A stretch of 64,000 nt of DNA from Dokdonia sp. PRO95 (GCF_000355805.1 NZ_CM001837.1:2478100-2542099); one strand, 5' to 3'. Positions 8,582 to 17,401 are shown, counted from the first letter of the stretch. Numbers and translations: made by a program. The notes: generated by a model not told the origin, from the sequence alone.

Positions 8582-9816
8582 TCTGTAATTGTGATTTTGT
8601 ATGTAGCCTCGAGTCCTAGGGTCTCAATGTTTACAACATATGTTCCTGCGGGATAGTCTTCTTCTTTGAGATAAAAGACGGCAGATCCATTTTTTGTTAA
8701 GCCGTTGTAGGTGTTATTGTTTATAGTAATTTGAACGTCTATTCCATTTTGCACTAGCTGGCCTAGGTAGCTCGTAAGTGGGCCTACAGTTAGATTTCTT
8801 TCGGTGATTTGTGGTGCTGGGATGCTGTCTATGATAGCTGTAAACTCTTGAGTAATGGTTTTGCTCTGTGCAATACCTGTCGCTGCTGCCCGTACACTCC
8901 AAGTGGTAGGGAAATGTGGGTGTAACGCTTTCGCGAAAGCGTACCCATTTATAGTACTCGCTGTAATCTGCCAGTGGGCACCTCTAGCATTTGTCATAAA
9001 AAAGGTGACGAGTGTCCCGTCTGTCATTACATTACCGTGTGCATCGCGTATTTGCGAACTTTTAAATGTGATGATTTCATTACCATCTGCATAGTTGTGA
9101 TTACTACTTGCGGTGATAGTAAAATCTTGAGCAACATCTGGAAATACATCTGCAACCAACTCCTTAGACGATATATTTTCAATCGTACTTCCCGTACTTA
9201 CTCGGCCGGTCTTAAGTGGAGCATAAATGCGTTTCCATACAAAGCCAGATGTAACCCCGTGAGATGTAGTTGTAATGTTAGATTTAAACTGCGACTTGAG
9301 AGCCACTTCTGTATTATCTGGCAGCGTGTTATCTAGTGTATCTGTAGGGATACTAACTAGCATCGTGTAGTCACGCACATTTGCAACAATACTACGTGGC
9401 CCAAGATAAGTTTCTACAGTGCCTAGTTGAGTAGCATTGGGCAGTAGTCTAAAACTTCCTTCTTGCGTAACCTTATCATTAAGATATAGGCTATAATTTA
9501 CCACACCACTACGTTTTGTAAAACTAGGAGGAATATAAAACTGTGGTGTATTATTAATTGCTTCGGGCTCTATAACAATCGTAGCATAGGTACTAGAGAC
9601 AATGAGATAAGCCTGTCCCGTGGCAATAATAGTGTCACCCATCGTGGTAATGTAGATTCCCTTTTCTGTAACTGTAGTATCCTCTATGTCATTTATAGAT
9701 AGTGTTATAGGCGTAGCTGTTACTTCAAAGGGTTCTTCTTTACAACTAGACATACCGAAGCATATGAGTATACTCATATATAAAAGTAAATGCGATATGT
9801 GGGTGTGGCGCTTCAT
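8578..9816 (-). CDS. Surface lipoprotein with Ig-like domains, polysaccharide operon
   Basis: 412 aa, with a lipoprotein signal peptide (MKRHTHISHLLLYMSILICF then GMSSCKEE, Cys about 25). The rest is beta-rich with several Ig-like modules and no recognisable catalytic motif; the final module ends NIETLGLEATYKITITD. It sits between the GT-C-like membrane protein (1-base overlap, TAATG) and the GH5-like hydrolase (4-base overlap), so its product should work with them in the envelope, perhaps binding the glycan. Part of the sequence (NGYAFAKALHP) is encoded by a copy of the CTTTCGCGAAAG palindrome at 8925. The family is not recognised. Confidence 0.7.
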   Translation of the reverse strand: MKRHTHISHLLLYMSILICFGMSSCKEEPFEVTATPITLSINDIEDTTVTEKGIYITTMGDTIIATGQAYLIVSSTYATIVIEPEAINNTPQFYIPPSFTKRSGVVNYSLYLNDKVTQEGSFRLLPNATQLGTVETYLGPRSIVANVRDYTMLVSIPTDTLDNTLPDNTEVALKSQFKSNITTTSHGVTSGFVWKRIYAPLKTGRVSTGSTIENISSKELVADVFPDVAQDFTITASSNHNYADGNEIITFKSSQIRDAHGNVMTDGTLVTFFMTNARGAHWQITASTINGYAFAKALHPHFPTTWSVRAAATGIAQSKTITQEFTAIIDSIPAPQITERNLTVGPLTSYLGQLVQNGIDVQITINNNTYNGLTKNGSAVFYLKEEDYPAGTYVVNIETLGLEATYKITITD

Positions 9817-12800
9817 TATTTTGGATTACCTACATAGTTATTTGTGATGATGGTGATATATGCATACGGCATACCTGCTACAGGTATAAACGTACGGTTA
9901 GTCCCAGCATCATTCCGTTGAGGCACCACCTTATCAGAGATACTCTGGTTAGGTAGTCCATTTACAGAGGCCGTAGCTAGTCCAGACGCAACCTCTTTAG
10001 GTAATGCATCTGTATAAAGTACTTCAGAAAAAGGGCGTTTGCGTTGCTGGCGCACACTCTCATCTATATATCTGCTTTCTACCCATAGCAACTCCTTGTC
10101 TTCATTATAGTAGCCTATGAGTAGTTGTGGTATGGTCGCTTCTTCTATACTTGTATTAAAGAGAAAACCATTTAAGGTTGTGTCTTTTTGTGTGACATTA
10201 AAAAGGTCTGCAGCTTGGTAAAGATCTGTAGTTGCTACGTTTGCACTTACTTGTACCTCAAAGTTTACTGGGATGTCTGTAAGATCTACCTCTGTAAATG
10301 TATCTGGCTCGTAGGTAGTGGGCTTTTCTTCTAGCGCAGATGCCCAAGCAATACCCTCAAAGTTTATACGATATAGCGTTGTTTCCTTAGGCAGTAGTTT
10401 ATGCTTTACTACATCTTTTGCATTAAATCTTGCCAGCTCCTCATTTTCTTCATTATACAAAGCTCCTGTCACAGAGATATCTGCAGGGATATTATCTACA
10501 TTCTGTATTTCGCCTACAATAGCATAGGTTGTGTCTAGCTGTACCAGTCTTGCAGAGAGTACCTCTACAACGGGTTGTTTAAGTACATCTTCGTGAAAGG
10601 TTTGCTCTGAGGTGACGGCACGCTTACCGTGATTATAATATCTAGTGCCACTTTGTATGAGTAATTGCTCTGGTGGGATGTCTGGATCTACCTTTTGAGG
10701 TATAATGTACCATTTGCTCTTCTTTTTAATGAGCTCTAGCTCATCTTGAGTTTGTATCTCCTTGAGTGGTGTAATCCAGGTGGCATCTACAATACCTTGT
10801 GCAGTTGTGTCTGTCTTAGGTGTTATATCTATGTGCAAGCTATCTAGCTTTGCATATGAACTTAACAGGCCATCTGAGACCGATATCTCAAGCATAAACT
10901 GTGAGAGTTTTTTATCACTCTCTGGATCAAGATAAGAGTGCGCACGCTCAAATTCTTTAAAATCTACAGCATCATAATAGGCCGTGACCACATTTCTTGC
11001 AGAGAGTTGTGTGGTGTTTTTTACATAAAATAGATATCCTGCATAGGCTATAATAATGAGTAAAACAATCGTCCATAATATAGAAGCCCAATATAATAAG
11101 GAGGGCGCTCGCTTGTATTTTGCAGCAAATGCAAAATATAAGGGAAGCTCATTTTTTCTATTAAAAGATCGCGTCCATAAGGCACCTAGATGCAATAGTA
11201 TTGCGAGTATTACTGTTGAGAATGGAATGATGCCCCACATAAGTTTTAAAACTAGCGGTGCATCTTCTCTAGGCAGCACACTAGGTAAGGGAGCAATACC
11301 TGCTTTTTCCCAAACCATAATACCGTTTTCTAGTAAGCTCAATCTGTGCCAGCCAGCAAAGTAGAGTAGTGGGTCATAAAATTTATCATTAGAAAACACA
11401 TATTTTAAATGATACTTTTCTGGTACCGTAAGAAACTGCTGTAGCGAGCCTATTCCTTCTATACCTCTATATTTTGAGTTTTCGAGACGCTCTACCGCTC
11501 GTGTGGTAAGCTCTGGCAGCCTTCTAGCAGAGTGGTAATCTCCATCTACCGTGGTTGCCTTAGTTTGTGCAGAGAGCCACGCCATCTGGTCTCCAAAACC
11601 TAGTGGTAAGTATCGCCATTTATAATGCTCATCTTCATTTAAGAAGTTTACAATAGGCGTCATCTTAATTACATCTGGCTGGCTCGGTCTAAATTTTCCT
11701 AGGGTAATTGTAAAAATGGCAATAAAAATAAATAGTAGCGATAAAAATGCTCCAGATGCTCTATGCACCAGCGTTCCCCATTTTTCTTGCAAGTAATCCT
11801 TATAATCTCCCTCTACAAAGCGGTAACAAAATTCGCCAAAAACCGGCAGTGCCATTATAGATGCCCATAATGTAAAGCGGTCTAGTGTAAGGATATTAAA
11901 GGCATTTTCGCCTAGCATTGCCAGCGGAATAGGTGTAGTACCCCCAGTACCCAAAATAAAAAGTAAGGTAAATGAGATGCCAAAAAATAGAAGGCGCTTG
12001 CTATAATATCTATAAAAGAAATAAGGAAGCAAGAACATTAAAAGTCCCCAAGGGATCACAAAAAACACCAGTCCAGAAGAGAGTACTTCAAGAAAGCTGT
12101 CACGCGACCCGTGCGGTATAGGCACCTGCGTGATCGGATTATTTTTAGTATTTACCCAGTACGGTAAGATGCACGTGATGATAAGAAACAAGGAACATCC
12201 TCCAAATATGATGATGCGTCTTAGGTGGGTCCATACCGCTTTCGCGAAAGCGATAACAGTCACCTCCTTTGTACTATTAACCTTTTCTCTCGCAGCATCC
12301 ATTACCACCATTCCTAACAGTGGGAATATGAAGAAAACCATACCAAAGATAGGAGTCACGTGATGTGAAGTAACCGTTACCGAGAGTAATGCCAGTGCTT
12401 TAAAGAGGTGTCGTTTACGCGCAGTTTTTACCCAGAGATATATCTCCGGCAGGCAATGCATTAATACAGAGATACCTATAATGCTAGGAAGTTGCCCAAA
12501 TATATGGAGCGTTTCTACAAAGGAAGAACTAAATACGGCTAGCACCGCAGCATAACCAGCGACCTTTTTATTAGGTATAAGCACCATCGTAAAGCGATAC
12601 ACTCCAGTAATAAATAGTACGACTCCCGTGAGGGCGACAGTAAACATCCCAAATTTAAGACCACCTATATAAGAGAGTGCTCCTATAGTTTGATGCACTA
12701 GTGGTGGGTATCCCATTACTGTAAAGCCAGTATACCAGCTATAACTCCAAGGCTCAAACCAGTTAGTCGCATAGTGATTTGCAAAAAACAGGTGTATAAG

Positions 12801-12905
12801 AGCGTCATAAGTGCGCTCTACAGTAAAAAACATAGCCGTCCCGTGGAAAATCATTCCGAGGAGTACGGCACTTACTAAATATTTGTTAGTTCTAGACTGT
12901 TTCAT
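9816..12905 (-). CDS. Large GT-C-like integral membrane protein (PTPS-related membrane family)
   Basis: The 1029-aa protein has an N-terminal membrane part (about 11 helices in the first 410 residues), a periplasmic segment, further helices near 570-590 and 630-655, and a soluble C-terminus. The early motif YDALIHLFFANHYATNWFEP, followed by WYTGFTVMGYPPLVHQ, has the acidic first loop and aromatic/Pro pattern of the family called 6-pyruvoyl-tetrahydropterin-synthase-related membrane proteins, which look like GT-C glycosyltransferases using lipid-phosphate sugars. Residues about 660-770 (VVTAYYDAVDFKEFERAHSY) look like an NTF2-like domain, also seen in the GH5-like partner. First gene of a three-gene operon, divergent from the GT2 that could supply its lipid-linked donor. 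Confidence 0.65.
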   Translation of the reverse strand: MKQSRTNKYLVSAVLLGMIFHGTAMFFTVERTYDALIHLFFANHYATNWFEPWSYSWYTGFTVMGYPPLVHQTIGALSYIGGLKFGMFTVALTGVVLFITGVYRFTMVLIPNKKVAGYAAVLAVFSSSFVETLHIFGQLPSIIGISVLMHCLPEIYLWVKTARKRHLFKALALLSVTVTSHHVTPIFGMVFFIFPLLGMVVMDAAREKVNSTKEVTVIAFAKAVWTHLRRIIIFGGCSLFLIITCILPYWVNTKNNPITQVPIPHGSRDSFLEVLSSGLVFFVIPWGLLMFLLPYFFYRYYSKRLLFFGISFTLLFILGTGGTTPIPLAMLGENAFNILTLDRFTLWASIMALPVFGEFCYRFVEGDYKDYLQEKWGTLVHRASGAFLSLLFIFIAIFTITLGKFRPSQPDVIKMTPIVNFLNEDEHYKWRYLPLGFGDQMAWLSAQTKATTVDGDYHSARRLPELTTRAVERLENSKYRGIEGIGSLQQFLTVPEKYHLKYVFSNDKFYDPLLYFAGWHRLSLLENGIMVWEKAGIAPLPSVLPREDAPLVLKLMWGIIPFSTVILAILLHLGALWTRSFNRKNELPLYFAFAAKYKRAPSLLYWASILWTIVLLIIIAYAGYLFYVKNTTQLSARNVVTAYYDAVDFKEFERAHSYLDPESDKKLSQFMLEISVSDGLLSSYAKLDSLHIDITPKTDTTAQGIVDATWITPLKEIQTQDELELIKKKSKWYIIPQKVDPDIPPEQLLIQSGTRYYNHGKRAVTSEQTFHEDVLKQPVVEVLSARLVQLDTTYAIVGEIQNVDNIPADISVTGALYNEENEELARFNAKDVVKHKLLPKETTLYRINFEGIAWASALEEKPTTYEPDTFTEVDLTDIPVNFEVQVSANVATTDLYQAADLFNVTQKDTTLNGFLFNTSIEEATIPQLLIGYYNEDKELLWVESRYIDESVRQQRKRPFSEVLYTDALPKEVASGLATASVNGLPNQSISDKVVPQRNDAGTNRTFIPVAGMPYAYITIITNNYVGNPK

Positions 12906-12956
12906 TTGGGAGTGAAAAGATACCCTTTTTAATATTCTGATTCAAAGATAGTTCTT

Positions 12957-13000
12957 TCGATGAATGGTTCATCCTTCGACGAATGGTAACCGTCGATACA
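12957..13000. promoter_or_regulatory. Candidate operator in the divergent GT-C/GT2 promoter region
   Basis: The + strand carries TTCGATGAATGGTTCATC followed by TTCGACGAATGGTAACCGTC, a direct repeat with GAATGGT copies 19 bp apart (12962 and 12981). Read on the minus strand they are ACCATTCGTC and ACCATTCATC, the half-site also present at 5415. It lies between two divergent units, so it could control both. Confidence 0.45.
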
Positions 13001-13047
13001 AAGAATCCAGCCATCGAAAATTCAAAAAAATAGCTGCAATCTGGAGG

Positions 13048-13055
13048 TATGTTTG
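13048..13055 (+). promoter_or_regulatory. Bacteroidota-type -7 promoter element of the GT2 gene
   Basis: TATGTTTG fits the TAnnTTTG consensus, 38 bases before the start codon. No convincing TTG -33 element is seen at the usual distance, which would suit an activated promoter. Confidence 0.45.
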
Positions 13056-13092
13056 TCTTGTAAAACAATAACAACACACAAAAACACACATT

Positions 13093-13902
13093 ATGAAAAC
13101 TGGAATAATCATCCCTTGCTACAACGAAGAAAAGAGACTTAACACAGAAGCATTTGTAAAATTCATTAAAGAAAACCGCGATTACCACCTATGTTTTGTA
13201 AACGATGGAAGTAAAGATAAAACGCTAGAGGTTCTTTATAGTATGAAAGAACAAGCGCCTAATGCAATAAGCATTGTAGATGTAAAAAAGAACTCTGGTA
13301 AAGCAACCGCTGTAAGAGCAGGAGCTAGATTCTTATACAGCAAGTCTACTATCTCTACGATAGGATTTATGGATGCAGACCTTTCTACAGACTTCAGAGA
13401 TTTTAAGGACCTCGTTAAAACTCTGAAGACTGAGGGAAAGCTCGTAGTTTTTGGTTCTAGAAACGCTTTAGGAAGCGGTGAGATAGAGCGTAACTTTATG
13501 AGAAATATGTTTTCAAAATTTGTGAAGCAGTTTATCTTATTAATCTTAGGATTACCTATAAGAGACACGCAGTGTGGAGCAAAAGTATTTACAAGAAGCA
13601 TCGTGCCTGTAGTATATGACAATGCTTTTACTAGCAGATGGTTGTTTGATGTTGAGATCTTCTTACGTCTTAAGAGCTACCTAGGAAAAGAAAATACAAT
13701 GACGAACATCTTTGAGCAGCCACTTATGAGATGGGTACACGTAGATGATTCTAAGTTAGGAATGAAAGACGCTTTACAAATCCCAATGAATCTTACACAA
13801 ATCTGGATGAACTATGCTTTTCAAAGCAATACAGCAGCCAGCGCAATCCCTACAGAATTTGCACTAGACACTATGTCTCAAGAATTTTCTATAGCAGCAT
13901 AA
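13093..13902 (+). CDS. GT2-family glycosyltransferase (dolichyl-phosphate sugar synthase-like)
   Basis: This 269-aa cytoplasmic GT-A enzyme has the opening MKTGIIIPCYNEEKRLNTEA, the nucleotide-binding FVNDGSKDKTLEVL (about 37-50), the metal-binding FMDADLSTDF (about residues 93-102), and QCGAKVF near 160, all standard for polyprenyl-phosphate mannose/glucose synthases. It lacks the C-terminal membrane helices of ArnC/GtrB types. It likely charges a lipid phosphate with a hexose, which the divergent GT-C-like protein could use. Co-transcribed with manA 57 bases downstream, which provides mannose-6-phosphate/fructose-6-phosphate interconversion and hints at mannose-derived donors. Confidence 0.85.
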   Translation: MKTGIIIPCYNEEKRLNTEAFVKFIKENRDYHLCFVNDGSKDKTLEVLYSMKEQAPNAISIVDVKKNSGKATAVRAGARFLYSKSTISTIGFMDADLSTDFRDFKDLVKTLKTEGKLVVFGSRNALGSGEIERNFMRNMFSKFVKQFILLILGLPIRDTQCGAKVFTRSIVPVVYDNAFTSRWLFDVEIFLRLKSYLGKENTMTNIFEQPLMRWVHVDDSKLGMKDALQIPMNLTQIWMNYAFQSNTAASAIPTEFALDTMSQEFSIAA

Positions 13903-13959
13903 TAATTACTGTTTCCTAGTCCCCATAAAACATCATTTATCCACATCAAATCTACTATT

Positions 13960-14928
13960 ATGAACATCTATCCTATAAAATTTGAGCCTATCCTTCAAGA
14001 AAAAATCTGGGGAGGATCTAAACTACAATCGGTACTTAATAAGAAATGTACTAGTGATACGACTGGTGAGAGCTGGGAAATATCTGGAGTAGAAGGAAAT
14101 ATATCACAGGTAGCAAACGGATTATACGAGGGAGAATCACTGGTTTCTCTTTTAGAAAACCACACCAGTGAGTTTGTAGGAGCTGCAAATTATGAACGAT
14201 TTGGAAATGAGTTTCCGTTGCTTATAAAGTTTCTAGATGCAAAGACAAATCTTTCTGTACAAGTACACCCAGATGATGAGATGGCACAAAGAGATCATAA
14301 CTCATACGGTAAAACCGAAATGTGGTATATCATGGACCATGAAGAAGAAGCAGAAATTATATTAGGTCTTAAAGATAAAAACGCAAATACAGAAATCTTA
14401 CGTGATGTGACAGGAGATAATGTATATGACGTATTTAATAAAGAAAAAGTAACAAGAGGTGATGCATATTTTATTCCTGCAGGAAAGATACACGCCATAG
14501 GAGCAGGTGTACTGGCAGCAGAGATACAGCAAACCTCAGATATCACCTATAGAGTATATGACTGGGATCGCACAGATAAGGAAGGTCAAAAAAGAGATTT
14601 ACACCTTGACCAGTCTGTTGCAGCTACTAAGGAGTTTACTGAAGAATGTAAGAAAGAATGTAAAGTAAATAGTAATACCTCGTCAAATGTTGTTGCCTGT
14701 GATTACTTTACCACAAATGTGCTACGAGTAAATAAAACTTTTGAGAAATCTTATGCAAACCTTGACTCTTTTGTAATCCTTATGTGCGTTGAGGGTTGTG
14801 CCTCAGTAACCGTAAATAATAAGACAGAGATTGTATTTAAAGGTGAAACCATCTTACTTCCAGCAAATTCTAAAGAAGCTTTTTTCTTTGCAAAGGATGC
14901 TCAATTTCTAGAAGTATATATTGATTAA
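13960..14928 (+). CDS. manA: Mannose-6-phosphate isomerase, class I
   Basis: This 322-aa cupin enzyme interconverts fructose-6-phosphate and mannose-6-phosphate, feeding GDP-mannose formation. Recognisable parts are the N-terminal FEPILQEKIWGGSKLQSVLN, the zinc-site block NLSVQVHPDDEMA (about residues 93-105) with KTEMWYIMDH shortly after, and YFIPAGKIHAIGAGVLAAEI (about 170-190). The length matches the short bacterial type. Last gene of the GT2-manA unit, followed by an intrinsic terminator. Its place beside a GT2 enzyme suggests a mannose-containing glycan, though the enzyme also has general roles. Confidence 0.93.
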   Translation: MNIYPIKFEPILQEKIWGGSKLQSVLNKKCTSDTTGESWEISGVEGNISQVANGLYEGESLVSLLENHTSEFVGAANYERFGNEFPLLIKFLDAKTNLSVQVHPDDEMAQRDHNSYGKTEMWYIMDHEEEAEIILGLKDKNANTEILRDVTGDNVYDVFNKEKVTRGDAYFIPAGKIHAIGAGVLAAEIQQTSDITYRVYDWDRTDKEGQKRDLHLDQSVAATKEFTEECKKECKVNSNTSSNVVACDYFTTNVLRVNKTFEKSYANLDSFVILMCVEGCASVTVNNKTEIVFKGETILLPANSKEAFFFAKDAQFLEVYID

Positions 14929-15040
14929 TAAATTAAATCTGTACGCAAATCCCTAAGTAAATCTAGGATGTACGTTGTTGTTATTGTTACTTCTATTAGA
15001 TTAAGCAATACTAAGGTTACGTATAGATTATATAATAAAT

Positions 15041-15071
15041 CCTCATTGTCACTTGACGATGAGGGTTTTTT
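15041..15071 (+). terminator. Intrinsic terminator after manA
   Basis: CCTCATTGTC and GACGATGAGG pair around a short loop and are followed by TTTTTT. The 110 bases between the manA stop and this hairpin show nothing else. Confidence 0.8.
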
Positions 15072-15135
15072 GCGTTATCATAATTTATTAGAAAGATCCT
15101 GAGTGATTATATGAATTAATAATACTTTTAATAGT

Positions 15136-15155
15136 TACGCTTTCGCGAAAGCGTA
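15136..15155. repeat. Full-length TACGCTTTCGCGAAAGCGTA palindrome (intergenic)
   Basis: A perfect 20-base palindrome between two convergent units. It has no T run and is unlikely to be a terminator. Confidence 0.9.
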
Positions 15156-15185
15156 CCACGATTATACAATAGTCTTATATACAGA

Positions 15186-15216
15186 AAGACAAAAGCCCCA
15201 TACAACATACGGGGCT
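15186..15216 (-). terminator. Intrinsic terminator of the 16890-15267 unit
   Basis: On the minus strand AGCCCCGTATGTTGTATGGGGCT is followed by TTTTG. It lies 50 bases after the stop of the 211-aa protein. Confidence 0.7.
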
Positions 15217-15266
15217 CTAACCAAATAAACAAACCAATCAATCAATCATTCAATAATCATTTCTTT

Positions 15267-15902
15267 TTAAGGGTTAATAGTACTCTTTCTGCGCACTAGT
15301 GCAATAAACAGTAGTCCAGCAATGAGTATGAAAACAAATGCCATAATAGGCGGAAATAAGCTAGCACGATGTGCTGTTACTTCAGTAAAGTTTTTACCAT
15401 CTACTCGCAGTGATAAGGTGTGATTATTATCATCATTAAGTACAAAGTGTTTCTTATTAAACCCTTCTTTGAGTAGGATTAATGCACTCTGGCTTTTGTG
15501 AATATCTACAAAAGCTGTGTTTTCTATAACTGCACTTTGTATAGTGGTAGGCACTCCAATCACTTTAAAAACTACCTTAGTTTCATGTCCTAATTGTACA
15601 ATGCCGTTTAATAACAATACTTCTTTATTCTCGTCAAAACGTATATGCAAGTTGTTCTTAATATGAGTAAGAACCATTTCTTTAAACTCCTCTGGAGTGG
15701 TATAAGGCGTGTCTGAAAAATGCGTGTTTATCTCTTGCTGAAAAGCAGTGAGAGATGCACTCACTTGTAGCACCCATGTTTGATCTTCTTGCTGCACTAA
15801 CATTGTAGTGGAAGCATCTGATTGATGTGCAAGTGCTTTAAAAGAAAAACACAATATGCATAGAACAATCAATAACGATTTCAGTTTTTTTCTAGTTTGC
15901 AT
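15267..15902 (-). CDS. Exported protein with C-terminal membrane anchor, unknown function
   Basis: The 211-aa protein has a Sec signal peptide (LLIVLCILCFSFKALAHQSD), a beta-rich middle part and a C-terminal helix (IMAFVFILIAGLLFIALVRR) followed by a basic tail, so it should face the periplasm or cell surface from one membrane anchor. No catalytic motif is visible. Its start overlaps the end of the YHYH lipoprotein gene by 11 bases, a strong sign of translational coupling. The family is not recognised with certainty; the general look is that of small exported flavobacterial proteins near metal or peptidase-type envelope systems. Confidence 0.7.
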   Translation of the reverse strand: MQTRKKLKSLLIVLCILCFSFKALAHQSDASTTMLVQQEDQTWVLQVSASLTAFQQEINTHFSDTPYTTPEEFKEMVLTHIKNNLHIRFDENKEVLLLNGIVQLGHETKVVFKVIGVPTTIQSAVIENTAFVDIHKSQSALILLKEGFNKKHFVLNDDNNHTLSLRVDGKNFTEVTAHRASLFPPIMAFVFILIAGLLFIALVRRKSTINP

Positions 15903-16890
15903 AAGCTCCGTTTAAACAGTTGATAAAGTTATTTGCTCCAGCTGCATCTACATGGTAATGATATCCTCTCACATCATCCTCATGACCTCTACAAGCATCT
16001 AGGTCGCTAGGCTCGTTACCATCACTATTAAGTTGTGCATATAGCCCATGCCCATCAATTGCATAGCCTATCATTGCAGCATGTCCATCTTCTTGGGCTA
16101 GCTGGGTAGTAACTCCTGTAGCTGCATGATAGTGATAACCTGCGTTAAGATTGATGTGACCTCCAGCATCATCAAATGGTGCTAGTGTATATGCTCCTAG
16201 TATTGCATCTGTAGGTGCTGGTGCGTCAAAAACTACTCCATTAAAAGCTACACCTCGCTGTGATGGGCCGTTTCCTCCCATAGGACCTCCGCCACCAAAA
16301 TTAATGGAGCTAGAAACTCGTTGAGGTGTTACAGGGATGAGGTACGTTCTAGTGAGGTCTGCCACATAAGAGGGCAAACATTCTACACAAAAATTCTCAT
16401 ATTCTTCTCCCACGTTTGGGTTTGCGGCATTTGCACAGTCTTCTAGTGAGTCTGTTGTATAAATATCACCATTGTCGTCATACATAAGCCATGTAGTGTC
16501 ATTGTAAAAGGAAGCCATATTTTCAATAAATGCTCCATCTACATCATATACTTGACCGTTTTCTAGCCAGATTCCTCCTGCCTCAGCATCATCTGCAATA
16601 TTATCTGGACACCATGGACCCATATTGTGATCTGCTGGTGTACTTGTAACAACAAGTTCGTAGCAATCTGTAGTTACTCCGTTAGATAAAGTACAAGGAA
16701 CCGTAGTAATAGTAACAGAATTGTCACTAGTATAAAAGAGTGATGCATCTACATCTATTACGACACCATCTGTATCTGTAGTTTCTCCTGTTTGAGTTGC
16801 ATTATCATCGTTTGAGCAAGAGTTGCATCCTATTAATATCATTGAGGATATAAATAATCCTATGAGTGGTAATTTTGAGAAGTATGACAT
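15892..16890 (-). CDS. YHYH-domain lipoprotein
   Basis: 332 aa. The lipoprotein signal ISSMILIGCNSC puts Cys near residue 22. The C-terminal half carries two exact YHYH motifs (NLNAGYHYHAATG near residue 252 and GYHYHVDAAGANN near 310) and histidine/acidic text between them (QEDGHAAMIGYAIDGHGLYA), which define the YHYH protein family. The biochemical role of this family is not established; clustered His and Asp suggest metal binding. A paralogue is encoded at 18901-19671. It heads a two-gene unit with the membrane-anchored 211-aa protein, and the region around 16951 separates it from the EF-hand gene. Confidence 0.85.
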   Translation of the reverse strand: MSYFSKLPLIGLFISSMILIGCNSCSNDDNATQTGETTDTDGVVIDVDASLFYTSDNSVTITTVPCTLSNGVTTDCYELVVTSTPADHNMGPWCPDNIADDAEAGGIWLENGQVYDVDGAFIENMASFYNDTTWLMYDDNGDIYTTDSLEDCANAANPNVGEEYENFCVECLPSYVADLTRTYLIPVTPQRVSSSINFGGGGPMGGNGPSQRGVAFNGVVFDAPAPTDAILGAYTLAPFDDAGGHINLNAGYHYHAATGVTTQLAQEDGHAAMIGYAIDGHGLYAQLNSDGNEPSDLDACRGHEDDVRGYHYHVDAAGANNFINCLNGAYAN

Positions 16891-16950
16891 TTTTTTTTGA
16901 TTTTATTGGTTGAAGTTTTTTGAAGTTAGATAGGAGTGATGTTTGTTTTT

Positions 16951-16980
16951 AAAAGCTCTGTGATTACTCACAGAGCTTTT
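16951..16980 (-). terminator. Intrinsic terminator after the EF-hand gene
   Basis: AAAAGCTCTGTGA and TCACAGAGCTTTT form a perfect stem with a four-base loop, between the EF-hand gene and the downstream YHYH gene. Partial read-through into the YHYH unit is possible. Confidence 0.75.
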
Positions 16981-17011
16981 GGCTAATTAAAAACAATTCA
17001 CTTTTTACATA

Positions 17012-17299
17012 TTACTTTTTTTCTCTGCGTTGTGGTTTTGGTGCTTTTTTAAATTCTTTTTCAGAGATGAAACCATCTTCGTTTGTATCTACTTTATCAA
17101 AGTCATTTTTTAGTGGACCTTTCATTTCAGATTTTGCAAGTTTGCCATCTTCATTCTTATCCATTTGCTCCAATAGTTCAGCATACGTAGGTGGTTTTTT
17201 TCTATCGTTTCCTCGTTGTGCCTGTGCCATTGAAACACTTGCAAATGCTACACAAAATATAGCCGTTATTACCGCCGTTTTAAATTTCATAGTTTTCAT
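17012..17299 (-). CDS. Exported EF-hand calcium-binding protein
   Basis: This 95-aa protein has a signal peptide (FKTAVITAIFCVAFASVSMA) and two EF-hand loops, DKNEDGKLAKSE and DTNEDGFISEKE, each with Asp at positions 1, 3 and 5 and Glu at 12, as needed for Ca2+ binding. The C-terminus is Lys/Arg/Pro-rich. Two start codons (17299 and 17290) are possible; the first is given. A well-formed LytTR-type operator lies about 70 bp upstream, shared in sequence with the promoter region of the LytS/LytTR pair. The gene lies between two YHYH-containing units, so it may belong to the same response. Confidence 0.85.
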   Translation of the reverse strand: MKTMKFKTAVITAIFCVAFASVSMAQAQRGNDRKKPPTYAELLEQMDKNEDGKLAKSEMKGPLKNDFDKVDTNEDGFISEKEFKKAPKPQRREKK

Positions 17300-17370
17300 A
17301 TTTCTAGTTTTATGTTACACTTATTTGACATCAAATGTAATAGGTAGTTTAATGGTTATGAGTCACTTTA

Positions 17371-17401
17371 AGTGAATGGGCGCTAGTTTTCTGTGAATGG
17401 C
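17371..17401 (-). promoter_or_regulatory. LytTR-type operator upstream of EF-hand gene
   Basis: On the minus strand GCCATTCA and CCCATTCA are direct repeats separated by 13 bases (21-bp period), and the second continues as CTTAAAG. The same arrangement with an identical CATTCACTTAAA half is present at 19818-19852. The layout matches known LytTR sites such as the BtsR site ACCRCTYA-N13-ACCRCTYA. Confidence 0.6.

Noticed and set aside
8714-9336. Open frames on both strands inside the Ig-like lipoprotein gene
   Set aside because: They overlap a well-supported gene with signal peptide and operon coupling; they lack coding features.
15136-15155. Palindrome as a transcription terminator
   Set aside because: The stem has no T run, and the same sequence lies inside many coding regions where termination would be harmful.
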